Of a DNA stretch of 64,000 bases, positions 44,494 through 53,412 are shown piece by piece (positions within the stretch are counted from its first letter, which is position 1; each line of letters starts with the position of its first letter). Below the pieces are notes generated by a model. That model did no database searches. It was not told the origin of the DNA and saw only the letters and a list, made by a program, of their open reading frames with translations. Location of the stretch: NCBI RefSeq assembly GCF_000374085.1, contig NZ_KB893500.1, forward strand, positions 20,006 through 84,005, written 5' to 3'. The translations under genes and the position numbers were made by a program. This DNA comes from Spirosoma spitsbergense DSM 19989. Its GTDB lineage: Bacteria > Bacteroidota > Bacteroidia > Cytophagales > Spirosomataceae.

Positions 44494-45375
44494 ATGGCTC
44501 GTACAAAGAAAAAAGTAGGTGCGTATCCCAGCGGCATGATTCTATTCAGTCTGACGCTGGCGTTGTTTTTGATCGGCTTCTGCGGGCTGTTGGCTATCCA
44601 GTCGAAGAAATTGGTGACCCACATCCGCGAGAACTACGAAATCCGGGCCTTTCTGGATAAAGGACTGGACGAGAAAAAGACAGAAGTGGTGTACAAGACC
44701 ATTGCGGAACGACCTTACGTGTTACAAACCGATGGCAAAGCACAGGTAAACCTGGTCACCAAAGACGAAGCGGCCAAGGAGTTCATTGCTGAAACGAAAG
44801 AAGATTTTTCGAAATTTCTGGGAGAGAATCCACTGCACGACAGCTACCGGATTAAGCTTAACGAAGGGTATTTCGAGGAAGCAAAATTGCAGGAAGTAAA
44901 AAAGGATCTGGAACAGATCGGCGGCATTTTTGAAGTGGTGTATCAGGAAAATCTGGTCGATAATATCAACCAGAATATCACGAAGATTTACGCAGTTATG
45001 TCGGCCTTTGCCCTGATTCTACTGGTAATCATAGTGGTACTGATGAACAATACCATTCGGCTGGCTCTCCACTCGCAACGGATGCTGATTCGGAGTATGC
45101 AACTGGTGGGGGCTACCAATTCGTTTATTACGCGGCCCTTTCTGGGGCGGGGTATGTGGCAGGGTTTTCTGGCGGGTATCATTGCCGTTGGGTTGCTCAT
45201 AGGCGGGTTACAACTGGCCATTCATAATCTACCCGAACTGGGTATGTTTCAGGATCCGCAAAAGATTATTTTCCTGATGGCTGGGATTGTTTGCCTGGGC
45301 ATCATAATTGGTTTTCTGAGCACCTTTCAGGCCGTAAACCGGTATCTTGGGTTAACGCTGGATGAGCTTTATTAA
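44494..45375 (+). CDS. ftsX: Cell division protein FtsX
   Basis: Permease-like partner of FtsE that transmits ATPase activity to periplasmic cell-wall hydrolases at the septum. 293 residues: cytoplasmic start, helix 1 (about 15-36), periplasmic domain (about 37-170, with EIRAFLDKGLD), then three helices with the FtsX sequence IRLALHSQRMLIRSMQLVGA (about 190-215) and a C-terminal NRYLGLTLDELY. First gene of the run ftsX-DUF3098-uppP-truB-ribF, an order common in Bacteroidota; ftsE is not adjacent. Confidence 0.93.
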   Translation: MARTKKKVGAYPSGMILFSLTLALFLIGFCGLLAIQSKKLVTHIRENYEIRAFLDKGLDEKKTEVVYKTIAERPYVLQTDGKAQVNLVTKDEAAKEFIAETKEDFSKFLGENPLHDSYRIKLNEGYFEEAKLQEVKKDLEQIGGIFEVVYQENLVDNINQNITKIYAVMSAFALILLVIIVVLMNNTIRLALHSQRMLIRSMQLVGATNSFITRPFLGRGMWQGFLAGIIAVGLLIGGLQLAIHNLPELGMFQDPQKIIFLMAGIVCLGIIIGFLSTFQAVNRYLGLTLDELY

Positions 45376-45479
45376 TGATAAATAGGCCCGTATAACAAGC
45401 TGAACGACTGGCCATGAAAGCCATACTACCGTTTACCTTGTTTACTATAGACTTTACGTTCAGTTAAACACAAAAAGAA

Positions 45480-45809
45480 ATGGCAAAAGATAAACAGACT
45501 GGTTCGGCTACACTAAGCCGCGAAGAACCAGAAAAAAAGACGGTTACTCCAGTACCGGCAGTTGCAAAAACTGCTCCTATCCGGTCAACGGTTAGTGAGC
45601 CTGCCCGTACGGTAGCGATGCCGTTTGGACGGCAGAACTACGTGCTCATGCTCATCGGTATTGGCACCATCCTGGCCGGTTTCTTTATCATGAGTCTCGA
45701 CAAAGAAGAGTTTGGTTTTGGATTTCTGGGGCTGACGCTGGGACCAATTGTGGTAATGGCCGGTTTCATGGTTGAGTTTTTCGCCATTCTTGCCCGCCCG
45801 AAAAGCTAA
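45480..45809 (+). CDS. DUF3098 membrane protein
   Basis: 109 residues: a polar, Pro/Thr-rich N-terminus (about 1-48), then the two-helix DUF3098 core beginning FGRQNYVLMLIGIGTILAGF and continuing with MSLDKEEFGFGFLGLTLGPI. Function unknown; its conserved place between ftsX and uppP suggests envelope growth. A palindromic repeat separates it from uppP. Confidence 0.88.
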   Translation: MAKDKQTGSATLSREEPEKKTVTPVPAVAKTAPIRSTVSEPARTVAMPFGRQNYVLMLIGIGTILAGFFIMSLDKEEFGFGFLGLTLGPIVVMAGFMVEFFAILARPKS

Positions 45810-45817
45810 AAAGTTCG

Positions 45818-45911
45818 CCGTTTGTGGCCCGTAGTTTGTCGTTTGACCACGCTTGTCCTAAGTTTGTCCGCCGTTGACAAACGTCAAACTACAGACTACG
45901 AACTACAAACT
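45818..45911. repeat. Inverted repeat of the GTAGTTTGT type before uppP
   Basis: The left arm (about 45818-45848, containing CCGTAGTTTGTCGTTTGAC) matches the complement of the right arm (about 45882-45911, CGTCAAACTACAGACTACGA) with a few mismatches. The right arm ends about 8 nt before the uppP ATG. Confidence 0.7.
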
Positions 45912-45919
45912 GTTTTTTA

Positions 45920-46765
45920 ATGGAGCTTTTTCACGCTATTGCGTTGGCTATCATCGAGGGGATAACCGAGTTTTTGCCGGTTTCCTCAACGGGTCACATG
46001 ATTATTTACTCGTCGCTGGCCGGCATTGCCAGTGATGAATTCACCAAATTATACACGGTCGATATCCAGTTCGGCTGCATCCTGTCGGTACTGGTTCTGT
46101 ACCACCGCCGATTCCTGACGGACCCGCGTACGGGTACATTTACTATCCCCTCCTACCTGAAATCGGTGCCTGCCCGCTGGCAGCCCATGGCCGATTTCTA
46201 CAGTAAAATTCTGATTGCTTTTCTGCCAGCCGCCGTTATTGGCTTTTTGCTGAACGACTTCATCGACTCCCTGCTCGAAAACGTGGTTGTTGTGGCATTA
46301 ACTCTATTGTTAGGCGGTATCGTACTCGTCTTTATTGACCGAATCACCAACGCAGAGCCCAAGGACGGGGATGTAAGCGTACCTGACGCCCTACGCATCG
46401 GGTTTTATCAGTGTATTGCCATGATTCCGGGTGTATCCCGGTCGGCGGCAACCATTATTGGCGGTATGTTTCAGGGATTATCCCGCAAACAGGCCGCCGA
46501 GTTTTCGTTCTTTCTGGCCGTACCCACTATGGCCGCTGCGTCGGGTTATAAACTGCTCAAAACCTACAAGCTTCTCCAGCCTGCTGATTACCAGACTCTG
46601 CTACTGGGTAACGCCATTGCTTTTGTGGTTGGCCTGATTGCTATTCGGGGATTTGTTAATTTCCTGACGCGCTATGGGTTCAAGGTATTTGGCTATTACC
46701 GAATTGTGCTGGGACTGCTGCTGCTGGGGCTGATGGCAGCTGGGGTGAAACTGGATGTATTATAA
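45920..46765 (+). CDS. uppP: Undecaprenyl-diphosphatase (BacA family)
   Basis: Recycles undecaprenyl pyrophosphate to the monophosphate carrier for cell-wall and LPS synthesis. 281 residues, polytopic. Active-site motifs: EGITEFLPVSSTGHM (residues 13-27) and PGVSRSAATIIGG. Located in the ftsX-truB run, 2 nt before truB. Confidence 0.96.
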   Translation: MELFHAIALAIIEGITEFLPVSSTGHMIIYSSLAGIASDEFTKLYTVDIQFGCILSVLVLYHRRFLTDPRTGTFTIPSYLKSVPARWQPMADFYSKILIAFLPAAVIGFLLNDFIDSLLENVVVVALTLLLGGIVLVFIDRITNAEPKDGDVSVPDALRIGFYQCIAMIPGVSRSAATIIGGMFQGLSRKQAAEFSFFLAVPTMAAASGYKLLKTYKLLQPADYQTLLLGNAIAFVVGLIAIRGFVNFLTRYGFKVFGYYRIVLGLLLLGLMAAGVKLDVL

Positions 46766-46767
46766 CA

Positions 46768-47478
46768 GTGAATGAACTACCAACACCCGATCCGGGTCAG
46801 GTTATCCTGATTGACAAACCGCTTACCTGGACATCGTTCGACGTGGCCAATAAGCTCAAATACGCCTGCAAGTTCAAGAAGATCGGGCATGCCGGTACGC
46901 TTGATCCGCTGGCAACGGGGTTGCTCATTCTGTGTACCGGCAAGATGACCAAACAGATTGATCAGTACCAGGCGCAGGAAAAGGAATACACGGGAACGCT
47001 CGTGCTGGGCAAAACCACGCCCTCCGTCGATTTGGAAACGACCTTCGATGCTGAGTTTGATACCTCATCTATTACTGCTGAACAAATTCAGAAAGCGGCC
47101 CGGCAACTAACGGGCGATATATTACAGGTACCCCCCATTTATTCGGCCATTCGGGTTAATGGTGAACGACTGTACGAAAAAGCCCGGCGGGGTGAAACTG
47201 CCGACCGGGTTGAGGGGGGAATCAAGGCGCGGCAGGTGACTGTTTCGGTTTTTGAGGTAGACGCGGGCCGTTTTCCCGAAATAGATTTCCGCATTGTGTG
47301 TACCAAAGGCACCTATATTCGCAGTCTGGTACGCGATTTGGGCCTTTTACTCACTAATGGCGCCTACATGAGCAGCCTGCGCCGGACCCGTATTGGCGAC
47401 TTCCGGATAGAAGAAGCCAGTACAATCGAGCAATTTATCGACGCCTATCGGGCGAACCAACCATCAACGAATGAATGA
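46768..47478 (+). CDS. truB: tRNA pseudouridine(55) synthase
   Basis: Makes psi-55 in the T-loop of tRNAs. 236 residues with a GTG start at 46768; no in-frame ATG lies near enough to replace it without losing the [16 protein letters not shown] block. Catalytic Asp46 in [14 protein letters not shown]. Starts 2 nt after uppP and overlaps ribF by ATGA, so translation is coupled. Confidence 0.95.
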   Translation: MNELPTPDPGQVILIDKPLTWTSFDVANKLKYACKFKKIGHAGTLDPLATGLLILCTGKMTKQIDQYQAQEKEYTGTLVLGKTTPSVDLETTFDAEFDTSSITAEQIQKAARQLTGDILQVPPIYSAIRVNGERLYEKARRGETADRVEGGIKARQVTVSVFEVDAGRFPEIDFRIVCTKGTYIRSLVRDLGLLLTNGAYMSSLRRTRIGDFRIEEASTIEQFIDAYRANQPSTNE

Positions 47479-48398
47479 TTATTTACCAGGGTCTCGATGA
47501 TATACAACCATTGCCGAATGCGGTAGTTACCAGTGGCACGTTTGATGGTGTACACCGGGGGCACCAGACCATTCTGGCGCGCCTGACGGAAGTGGCCAAA
47601 GCCAGCGGGGGCGAGTCGGTTTTGATTACGTACTGGCCGCACCCGCGTACCGTTGTGTCCAATGACAGTCAGAACTTAAAACTGCTGACTACCCTTGAGG
47701 AAAAGGCCGCCCTGATCGATCAGGCGGGCGTAGACCATCTGGTCATCATTCCGTTTACCCGCTCGTTTTCGCAATTAACATCCGAGGAGTATATCAATCA
47801 GATTCTGATTGAAAAAATCGGCACGAAGAAACTGGTCATTGGCTACGACCATCGGTTTGGCCGCGACCGCGAAGGTGGGTTCGAATACATTAAAGCCCAT
47901 CAGCATGAGTACGGTTTTGAGGTGGAGGAAATTCCCCGGCAGGACGTAGACGCGGTGGGCGTGAGTTCGTCCAAAATCCGGGCCGCCCTGAACGAAGGCA
48001 ATATCCACACCGCCAATCAGTTTCTCGGTAGACCCTATACGTTAACGGGTACCATTGTGAAAGGGCGACAACTGGGTCGCACCATTGGGTTCCCAACGGC
48101 CAATATGCAGGTGGATAATGCCGCTAAACTTGTTCCGGCCAATGGGGTTTATGCCGTTGCCGTAGAATATGGTGGTCAAACCCTCGGTGGTATGCTCAAC
48201 ATTGGTTTCCGACCCACGGTGGCGGGTACTCATCAGACCATTGAAACCTATATCTTCGATTTCGACAAAGATATTTATGGGGAACACATGACCTTAAGAT
48301 TCAGGGAATTTCTGCGCCCGGAGCAGAAATTTGATGGATTACCGGCTTTGGTTGCTCAGCTAAAATACGACGAGGAAGCGGCACGGGCGGTATTGTAA
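47475..48398 (+). CDS. ribF: Bifunctional riboflavin kinase / FAD synthetase
   Basis: Converts riboflavin to FMN and FAD. 307 residues: nucleotidyltransferase domain with SGTFDGVHRGHQTIL and ITYWPHPRTV, then the kinase domain with GRTIGFPTANMQ and VYAVAVEYGG. Last gene of the ftsX run, overlapping truB by 4 nt. Confidence 0.95.
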   Translation: MIIYQGLDDIQPLPNAVVTSGTFDGVHRGHQTILARLTEVAKASGGESVLITYWPHPRTVVSNDSQNLKLLTTLEEKAALIDQAGVDHLVIIPFTRSFSQLTSEEYINQILIEKIGTKKLVIGYDHRFGRDREGGFEYIKAHQHEYGFEVEEIPRQDVDAVGVSSSKIRAALNEGNIHTANQFLGRPYTLTGTIVKGRQLGRTIGFPTANMQVDNAAKLVPANGVYAVAVEYGGQTLGGMLNIGFRPTVAGTHQTIETYIFDFDKDIYGEHMTLRFREFLRPEQKFDGLPALVAQLKYDEEAARAVL

Positions 48399-48643
48399 AT
48401 ACCCCCCTCAGTCCATCTCCGAATTCATTGAACACAAATTTCCTGACCCGTTTACTGGAACTGCACGCCCTGTTCATCCAGGTAAACTGGCGTGCTTTGC
48501 CAATGGCCTGACGAAATAAAGACCTGAGCAAAATCATTTTGTGAAATCCAGAAATATAGTTGCGGTGCAAGGCCACTCTGTCAAAATAATCCTCCGTAAA
48601 TTCATATATTAGCCTAAACTTTATAAACCACCGACAAACTTAT

Positions 48644-49876
48644 ATGACTGCACTCCCGGCCCTCGATTTCAGCAATCCTGAACCGATAAGTAGCCTGCAA
48701 ATTTCTTATACACAATACACCCGGGAACAGGCAGAGGAAGCAAATTTCACCTTCGATGAAGCCGTAAAACAATATCTGAGGCACTGGATTGAACAGGGTA
48801 CTGCGGCAGGTATCGACCGAAGTACGGAGGTTGAACGGGATACTGAATCGTTTATTGAGCAGGGGGCATTACGGAGTTTTTTCAAGCATCATGACGATGC
48901 GCTTGAGCGGCTGCTTCAGCAGGACGACATTGCCCGGCATCTGCTTAGGCCCGACACAAAAGTCTTTTTCGAGATGGATGCCTACGAGCCACTGCTGGCC
49001 CTATTCGAGCGACGTATCTACAACCTGGCCGCCCACCGCGAACACCGGGAAGTACCCTTTCGGTACAGTCCCGTCAGTCGGCAGCGGGATTGTGGCGATT
49101 CTATTCGTTTCTCGGACATACCCGCCGGAGAAGGACGGGAGGATATTGGCTACTACTTCGGTACCCGGCGTTCGGATACCACAACCCTGAATTTAATTGC
49201 CCGTCAACTTCGTCTGGAAGCGTTGTTTTCGTCTCAACTGCCCATTCATGTTGTAACGGAAGGGTACATGGAAGATTCCCTGCGGGCCGTCAGGACGGCG
49301 GCCGAACAATTGCAGCGGGAAAGTCAGCAGGCGATTCATTGCTTTGTCGTACAGCGTCGCCATGCTGTCGATGACCGGCATCTGGGAGCCGCCTTGCTGC
49401 TGATGAACGTCCAGCAGCCCAGCCTGCCCCAGCGGGTACTCTTCTGCGATACGCTGAAACCAAACGGGAAGCCACCCTGGTGGGATAAGTTCAAACGTTA
49501 CCTCGACACGGTATTTCCGCAACCCGAGGGTAGTCCAGCCGCTTCGGAGCGACTGGAAGATGGCAGTCTCAATCTCCAGCGATTACATGATGGCGTACCC
49601 GTTCGCCATCAGGATATCGACTGTGCTTTTTACAGCGCTTCTATGGCCAGGGCACTCATTCAACTAACCAAACTATCGCCTGAACTGATTAGCGGTTCTA
49701 TTGAGGATTTGGTAAGCTGCATGACGGAGCGCATGCCGGAATATTTCGACCAGACCAACGTAGCCAAAGATCCGGAACTTGTGCGTCAGGTAAACGTTAT
49801 TCGACGATGGCAAATGGGGCAGGAAGCCCTGGCCGACATCAGGCGGGGTCACTCATCATCACCAGTAGCCTGTTAA
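48644..49876 (+). CDS. Unrecognised protein with a possible clan CE (Ulp1/YopJ-like) catalytic signature
   Basis: 410 residues, no signal peptide or membrane helix, not recognised by sequence. The first 190 residues are acidic and mostly helical. The C-terminal half shows, in order: DRHLGAALLLMNVQ (His246 at the start of a strand), VLFCDTLKP (Asp269 at the end of the next strand) and VRHQDIDCAFYSASMARAL (Gln323 and Cys327 at a helix start). This His-Asp-Gln-Cys order is that of clan CE cysteine proteases (Ulp1: HW..., YDSL, Q..DCG) and of YopJ-type acetyltransferases. The gene stands alone between ribF and a convergent flavoprotein gene. The 245-bp gap before it shows no other gene. Confidence 0.4.
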   Translation: MTALPALDFSNPEPISSLQISYTQYTREQAEEANFTFDEAVKQYLRHWIEQGTAAGIDRSTEVERDTESFIEQGALRSFFKHHDDALERLLQQDDIARHLLRPDTKVFFEMDAYEPLLALFERRIYNLAAHREHREVPFRYSPVSRQRDCGDSIRFSDIPAGEGREDIGYYFGTRRSDTTTLNLIARQLRLEALFSSQLPIHVVTEGYMEDSLRAVRTAAEQLQRESQQAIHCFVVQRRHAVDDRHLGAALLLMNVQQPSLPQRVLFCDTLKPNGKPPWWDKFKRYLDTVFPQPEGSPAASERLEDGSLNLQRLHDGVPVRHQDIDCAFYSASMARALIQLTKLSPELISGSIEDLVSCMTERMPEYFDQTNVAKDPELVRQVNVIRRWQMGQEALADIRRGHSSSPVAC

Positions 49877-49909
49877 CGCGTAAGGACGAAGTTTGGCAGG
49901 GAGCAAGCG

Positions 49910-51136
49910 TTATCGGCCAATATGCAATCCAGCTACGTAACCCGTTGTCCAAGCATTCTGGAAGTTGAAGCCCCCTGTGATACCGTCGATATCCAGCACT
50001 TCGCCCGCAAAGAACAGCCCCGGCCAGGCGTTACTCTCCAGTGTTTGCCCGTTCAAACCATTGAGCGAGATACCGCCACAGGTCACAAACTCGTCTTTGA
50101 ACGTAGTTTTACCGGCAACCTGAAACTGGCTGTTTGTCAGCCGCTCGGCCAGACGGTTCAGGGGTTTGGCGGGCAGGTCGGCCCAGCGCTGTACCTCCGG
50201 AATACCTGACTCTGCGGCAAAAGAATGCCACAGTCGGGTAGGCAAACCGAATGGATTTTGTGAAACAACCAGCTTTTTCCCATTCTGTTGCCGAAAATCC
50301 TGCAACTTACTGCGCAGGGCATTGTCGTTCAGATCGGGTACCCAGTTAATACGGAGTGTAAACCGATAGTCCAGGTTGGCTAACTCGCGGGCAGCCCAGG
50401 CCGACAAACGCAGAATGGCCGGACCGCTAAAGCCCCAGTGCGTGATCAATACCGGTCCGCGTTGTTCCTGTTTGGCCCCTACGATTGATACACCGGCATC
50501 GGGTACCGACACGCCCGCCAACGGTAGCAGGTAGCTATCCGGCACGTTGAAGGTGAACAGCGAAGGTACGGGCGATAAGAGTTCATCGGTCTGCCGGGGA
50601 AGCCAGTTATACGATGCCGGTTGCGGATAGCCCCCCGTAGCAATCAGTACCCGGTCGGCAATGAGCGTTTCGTCCGTGAGCAAATCGAGCGACCAGGTAC
50701 GGGTTTCAGTTTGCCGAATGGTGGCTACCCCACAACTTGTTCTGACCTGAATACCCAGCCTTCGAGCCGTGGTTAGCAGGCAATCCACGATGGTATCGGA
50801 GGTATTGGTGGTGGGAAACATGCGGCCGTCGGCCTCGGTTTTCAGCGGGCTTCCCCGGCGTTCGAACCAGTTTACCGTAGCCGTAGCATCGAACTGAGTC
50901 AACAGCGCGCGTAACGGTTTTTCGCCCCGTGGGTAATGCTTTACCAACTGCCGGTTATCGAAACAGGCGTGCGTAACATTACAGCGTCCCCCGCCCGAAA
51001 TGCGGACTTTATTTAAAACGGTGCGATTCTTTTCGAGAATAATGACGGAGGCTTCGGGAAAGGTTTCCGCAGCCGTGATAGCCCCGAAAAACCCAGCCGC
51101 TCCGCCACCGATAACGGCAATTGTAAGGGATGACAT
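49910..51136 (-). CDS. HI0933/YhiN-family FAD-dependent oxidoreductase
   Basis: 408 residues. N-terminal FAD fold IAVIGGGAAGFFGAITAAET, then KVRISGGGRCNVTHACFDN, which is diagnostic of the HI0933 family, and C-terminal NGLNGQTLES and GEVLDIDGITGGFNFQNAW. These flavoproteins have no established reaction. Convergent with the putative clan CE gene (33 bp). Confidence 0.9.
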   Translation of the reverse strand: MSSLTIAVIGGGAAGFFGAITAAETFPEASVIILEKNRTVLNKVRISGGGRCNVTHACFDNRQLVKHYPRGEKPLRALLTQFDATATVNWFERRGSPLKTEADGRMFPTTNTSDTIVDCLLTTARRLGIQVRTSCGVATIRQTETRTWSLDLLTDETLIADRVLIATGGYPQPASYNWLPRQTDELLSPVPSLFTFNVPDSYLLPLAGVSVPDAGVSIVGAKQEQRGPVLITHWGFSGPAILRLSAWAARELANLDYRFTLRINWVPDLNDNALRSKLQDFRQQNGKKLVVSQNPFGLPTRLWHSFAAESGIPEVQRWADLPAKPLNRLAERLTNSQFQVAGKTTFKDEFVTCGGISLNGLNGQTLESNAWPGLFFAGEVLDIDGITGGFNFQNAWTTGYVAGLHIGR

Positions 51137-51267
51137 GGGTTAAAAACAGTGGTTTTTGGGCTTATAGTTCATCGTTCAGGATTTACCAGACACATTGAGT
51201 TATTGGATTATGACTTATTGCCCAATCGGGACGACATGAATGCTACCGCTAAACCACAAACTGTTTG

Positions 51268-51275
51268 TAACTTTG
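51268..51275 (+). promoter_or_regulatory. -7 element directly before the endonuclease gene
   Basis: TAACTTTG ends 4 nt before ATG 51280, which suggests a leaderless transcript. Confidence 0.4.
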
Positions 51276-51279
51276 ATGT

Positions 51280-52323
51280 ATGTTCTTCAAGCCTAAATTT
51301 TCAACCAAAGGATATACCCGTCGGGGTATGAGGCCCCATGGCAACACGCTCGTACTGCTGTTCATCTTTTTCCTGATTGGGCTTTTTCTACACTACGGCG
51401 GCCGAACCCAGCCCGTAGTGGCATTCTGGAATGATTTCCGGGAAATGGTTGGACTGGGGCATTCGCGCCGTGACCGGGACGGATCGAATCCCTATAAAGC
51501 ACCCGAACCCAATGAGCCTTCTGATGTAGCAACGGATAACGGCGAACGGGGTGAAAGTGAAGCCAGTGATAATAGGCCCGGCAGACCGACGGAGGAATCG
51601 TCGGGTAATGCCCGTTTCGATTTTGAGAAAGAGGTTGATTTTCTGTTGCCCAAATCCGGTTCGGCGGGTGAACTGATTCGGCATGAAGGGTACACGCTCA
51701 GTTACCGCGGGCAATACAAAGATGCAGAGTGGGTAGCGTATCCACTCCTAGCGTATGAAACAACGGGGGATGCCGACCGAAAAAATGAGCAGTTCAAACC
51801 CGACCCTTCCGTCGAAAATGGGACCGCTTTACCATCGGACTATACCCGTTCCGGCTATGACCGGGGGCATTTGGCCCCGGCCGCCGATTTTAAGTTTTCG
51901 CAGCGAATGATGCGTGAAACGTTTTTCATGAGCAATATTACCCCTCAGGCACCTCAGTTTAACCGGGGTATCTGGAGCGAACTGGAAAATCAGGTGCGCG
52001 TCTGGGCACGGCGCGATAAAGGCCTCTACATTGTGACAGGTCCGGTACTCAAACCCGGTTTACCCACCATCGGAAAAAGCAATGAAGTGAGTGTACCCGC
52101 CAAGTTTTACAAAGTAATTCTGTACTGTAACAGGCCCAATATACGCATGATTGGCTTCCTACTCAATAATGAAGAAGCCCATGGTTCACTACAGGAATTT
52201 GTGGTGCCGGTGGACCTGATTGAACAACTGACAGGCCTCGATTTCTTCCCGAAAATCCCCGATGACCTTGAGCGGAAACTGGAAAGCAAGGGCCGGGAGG
52301 AAGTTGTAGCGGATTGGTTTTAA
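51280..52323 (+). CDS. Membrane-anchored DNA/RNA non-specific endonuclease (EndoG/NUC1-like)
   Basis: 347 residues. One N-terminal helix (about 22-39), an acidic polar linker (about 60-110) and a beta-beta-alpha-Me nuclease domain (about 115-335) with GYDRGHLAPAADF (His197 general base), MSNITPQ and FNRGIWSELE (Asn228, Mg2+ ligand). It is predicted to act outside the cytoplasmic membrane, degrading nucleic acids in the periplasm. Convergent with the PH-like gene at 52326 (2 nt). Confidence 0.9.
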   Translation: MFFKPKFSTKGYTRRGMRPHGNTLVLLFIFFLIGLFLHYGGRTQPVVAFWNDFREMVGLGHSRRDRDGSNPYKAPEPNEPSDVATDNGERGESEASDNRPGRPTEESSGNARFDFEKEVDFLLPKSGSAGELIRHEGYTLSYRGQYKDAEWVAYPLLAYETTGDADRKNEQFKPDPSVENGTALPSDYTRSGYDRGHLAPAADFKFSQRMMRETFFMSNITPQAPQFNRGIWSELENQVRVWARRDKGLYIVTGPVLKPGLPTIGKSNEVSVPAKFYKVILYCNRPNIRMIGFLLNNEEAHGSLQEFVVPVDLIEQLTGLDFFPKIPDDLERKLESKGREEVVADWF

Positions 52324-52325
52324 CC

Positions 52326-52856
52326 CTAAAGTACTTTTGTTTTTTGCTGGATTGGCAATGTCGTCAGGAAAGCCAGTAATTCGTCAGGGCGTTGCGTACC
52401 AAGGAGAATTTTGCCGCCCGATTTCTTATTGATCTGCAAGCCGTAGTCGCCATTCATGACGTACGCCCAGCCATTTGGCCCTTGTCGGGTGCCTCCCATG
52501 CCTTTGGGGTATTCACCGTACAGGACAAACTCCCGGACGTAAGCGTGGTCGATGTCTTCCCATTTTATTACCTCACGCTTGCTACCGAATAAGCTTATTT
52601 TGAACTGCACACTGCTCTGATCGATATGTGTTTCTATCTTCCTGAAAGGAATAGCACAAAAGAACACGCTGACCAGAATGAATGCACCGGCCAGTTTCCA
52701 CGAAACCAGGCTTTCTCCTTCTGCCAGTAAATTGACTGTTGCCCCCCAATAAAACCAGCTTACCAAAGAAAGGGAGAAGCCAATAACTGCCAGAACAACA
52801 TACCATCGATAAGGATTTTGCTGCGTTTCAGAGAAGGTTAGCATGGTGAAAAACAT
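52326..52856 (-). CDS. Two-helix membrane protein with PH-like domain, paralog 3
   Basis: 176 residues (ATG 52844, MLTFSETQQNPYRW, is an alternative start). Two helices (about 20-38 and 53-70), then a beta-rich domain with LFGSKREVIKWEDIDHAYVR, GLQINKKSGGKILLGTQRPD and a final helix. The pattern (bacterial PH-like strands and one helix) is shared with the next two genes. The function is unknown. Confidence 0.65.
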   Translation of the reverse strand: MFFTMLTFSETQQNPYRWYVVLAVIGFSLSLVSWFYWGATVNLLAEGESLVSWKLAGAFILVSVFFCAIPFRKIETHIDQSSVQFKISLFGSKREVIKWEDIDHAYVREFVLYGEYPKGMGGTRQGPNGWAYVMNGDYGLQINKKSGGKILLGTQRPDELLAFLTTLPIQQKTKVL

Positions 52857-52860
52857 TTAT

Positions 52861-53304
52861 TTACGAGGTAAACAATGCATTATTTGACGCTAGAAATACC
52901 CTTACTTCGTCAGGTCTTTGGGTGCCGATTAGGATGCGCTTACCGCTGGATGTTTCTATGCGCAGTCCCTGATTTCCATTCACGTTATACACCCATTCAC
53001 CGAAGTTCCAGCGAATGCCGTAACCCACAAACGCATAGGTAGTAACGGTTGCCTTGGTTATATCAGTCCAATAGATAGTGCGCCAGCCAAAAAGAGGAAA
53101 AGCTCGATAGTGAATACTTTCCCGGTCGAAGCGCGTATCCAGTCGGTAAACCCACATAAAAATGGGTAATACCAAAACTACCAGCAGAACGGGCCAAGCA
53201 CTCGAATCAACCAGGATTCCGCTAATACCTATTATGGTGCATATACCGACAATGCCCCAAAGCCACCATTGGCGGAAACGCTGTAATTCGGTGAAGGTAT
53301 TCAT
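52861..53304 (-). CDS. Two-helix membrane protein with PH-like domain, paralog 2
   Basis: 147 residues from ATG 53304 (MNTFTELQRFRQWWLWG), which aligns with the starts of its neighbours; the longer in-frame start at 53406 adds an unrelated stretch. It has the same layout as the flanking genes: two helices, FGWRTIYWTDITKATV, and GLRIETSSGKRILIGTQRPD. Less similar to the others than they are to each other. Confidence 0.65.
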   Translation of the reverse strand: MNTFTELQRFRQWWLWGIVGICTIIGISGILVDSSAWPVLLVVLVLPIFMWVYRLDTRFDRESIHYRAFPLFGWRTIYWTDITKATVTTYAFVGYGIRWNFGEWVYNVNGNQGLRIETSSGKRILIGTQRPDEVRVFLASNNALFTS

Positions 53305-53412
53305 AGGCATTGGTTCTGCGTCGAACGGTCTTGTCGAGCTAATGTACAGACATGAATCTGAAACCCAAAACCTAATAAACAGTGCCAGCCAACTGGTTTT
53401 AACCAAGCGTGT

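Noticed and set aside
48301..48576. Minus-strand 91-residue frame overlapping the ribF end.
   Set aside because: Overlaps a firm gene and has no recognisable motif.
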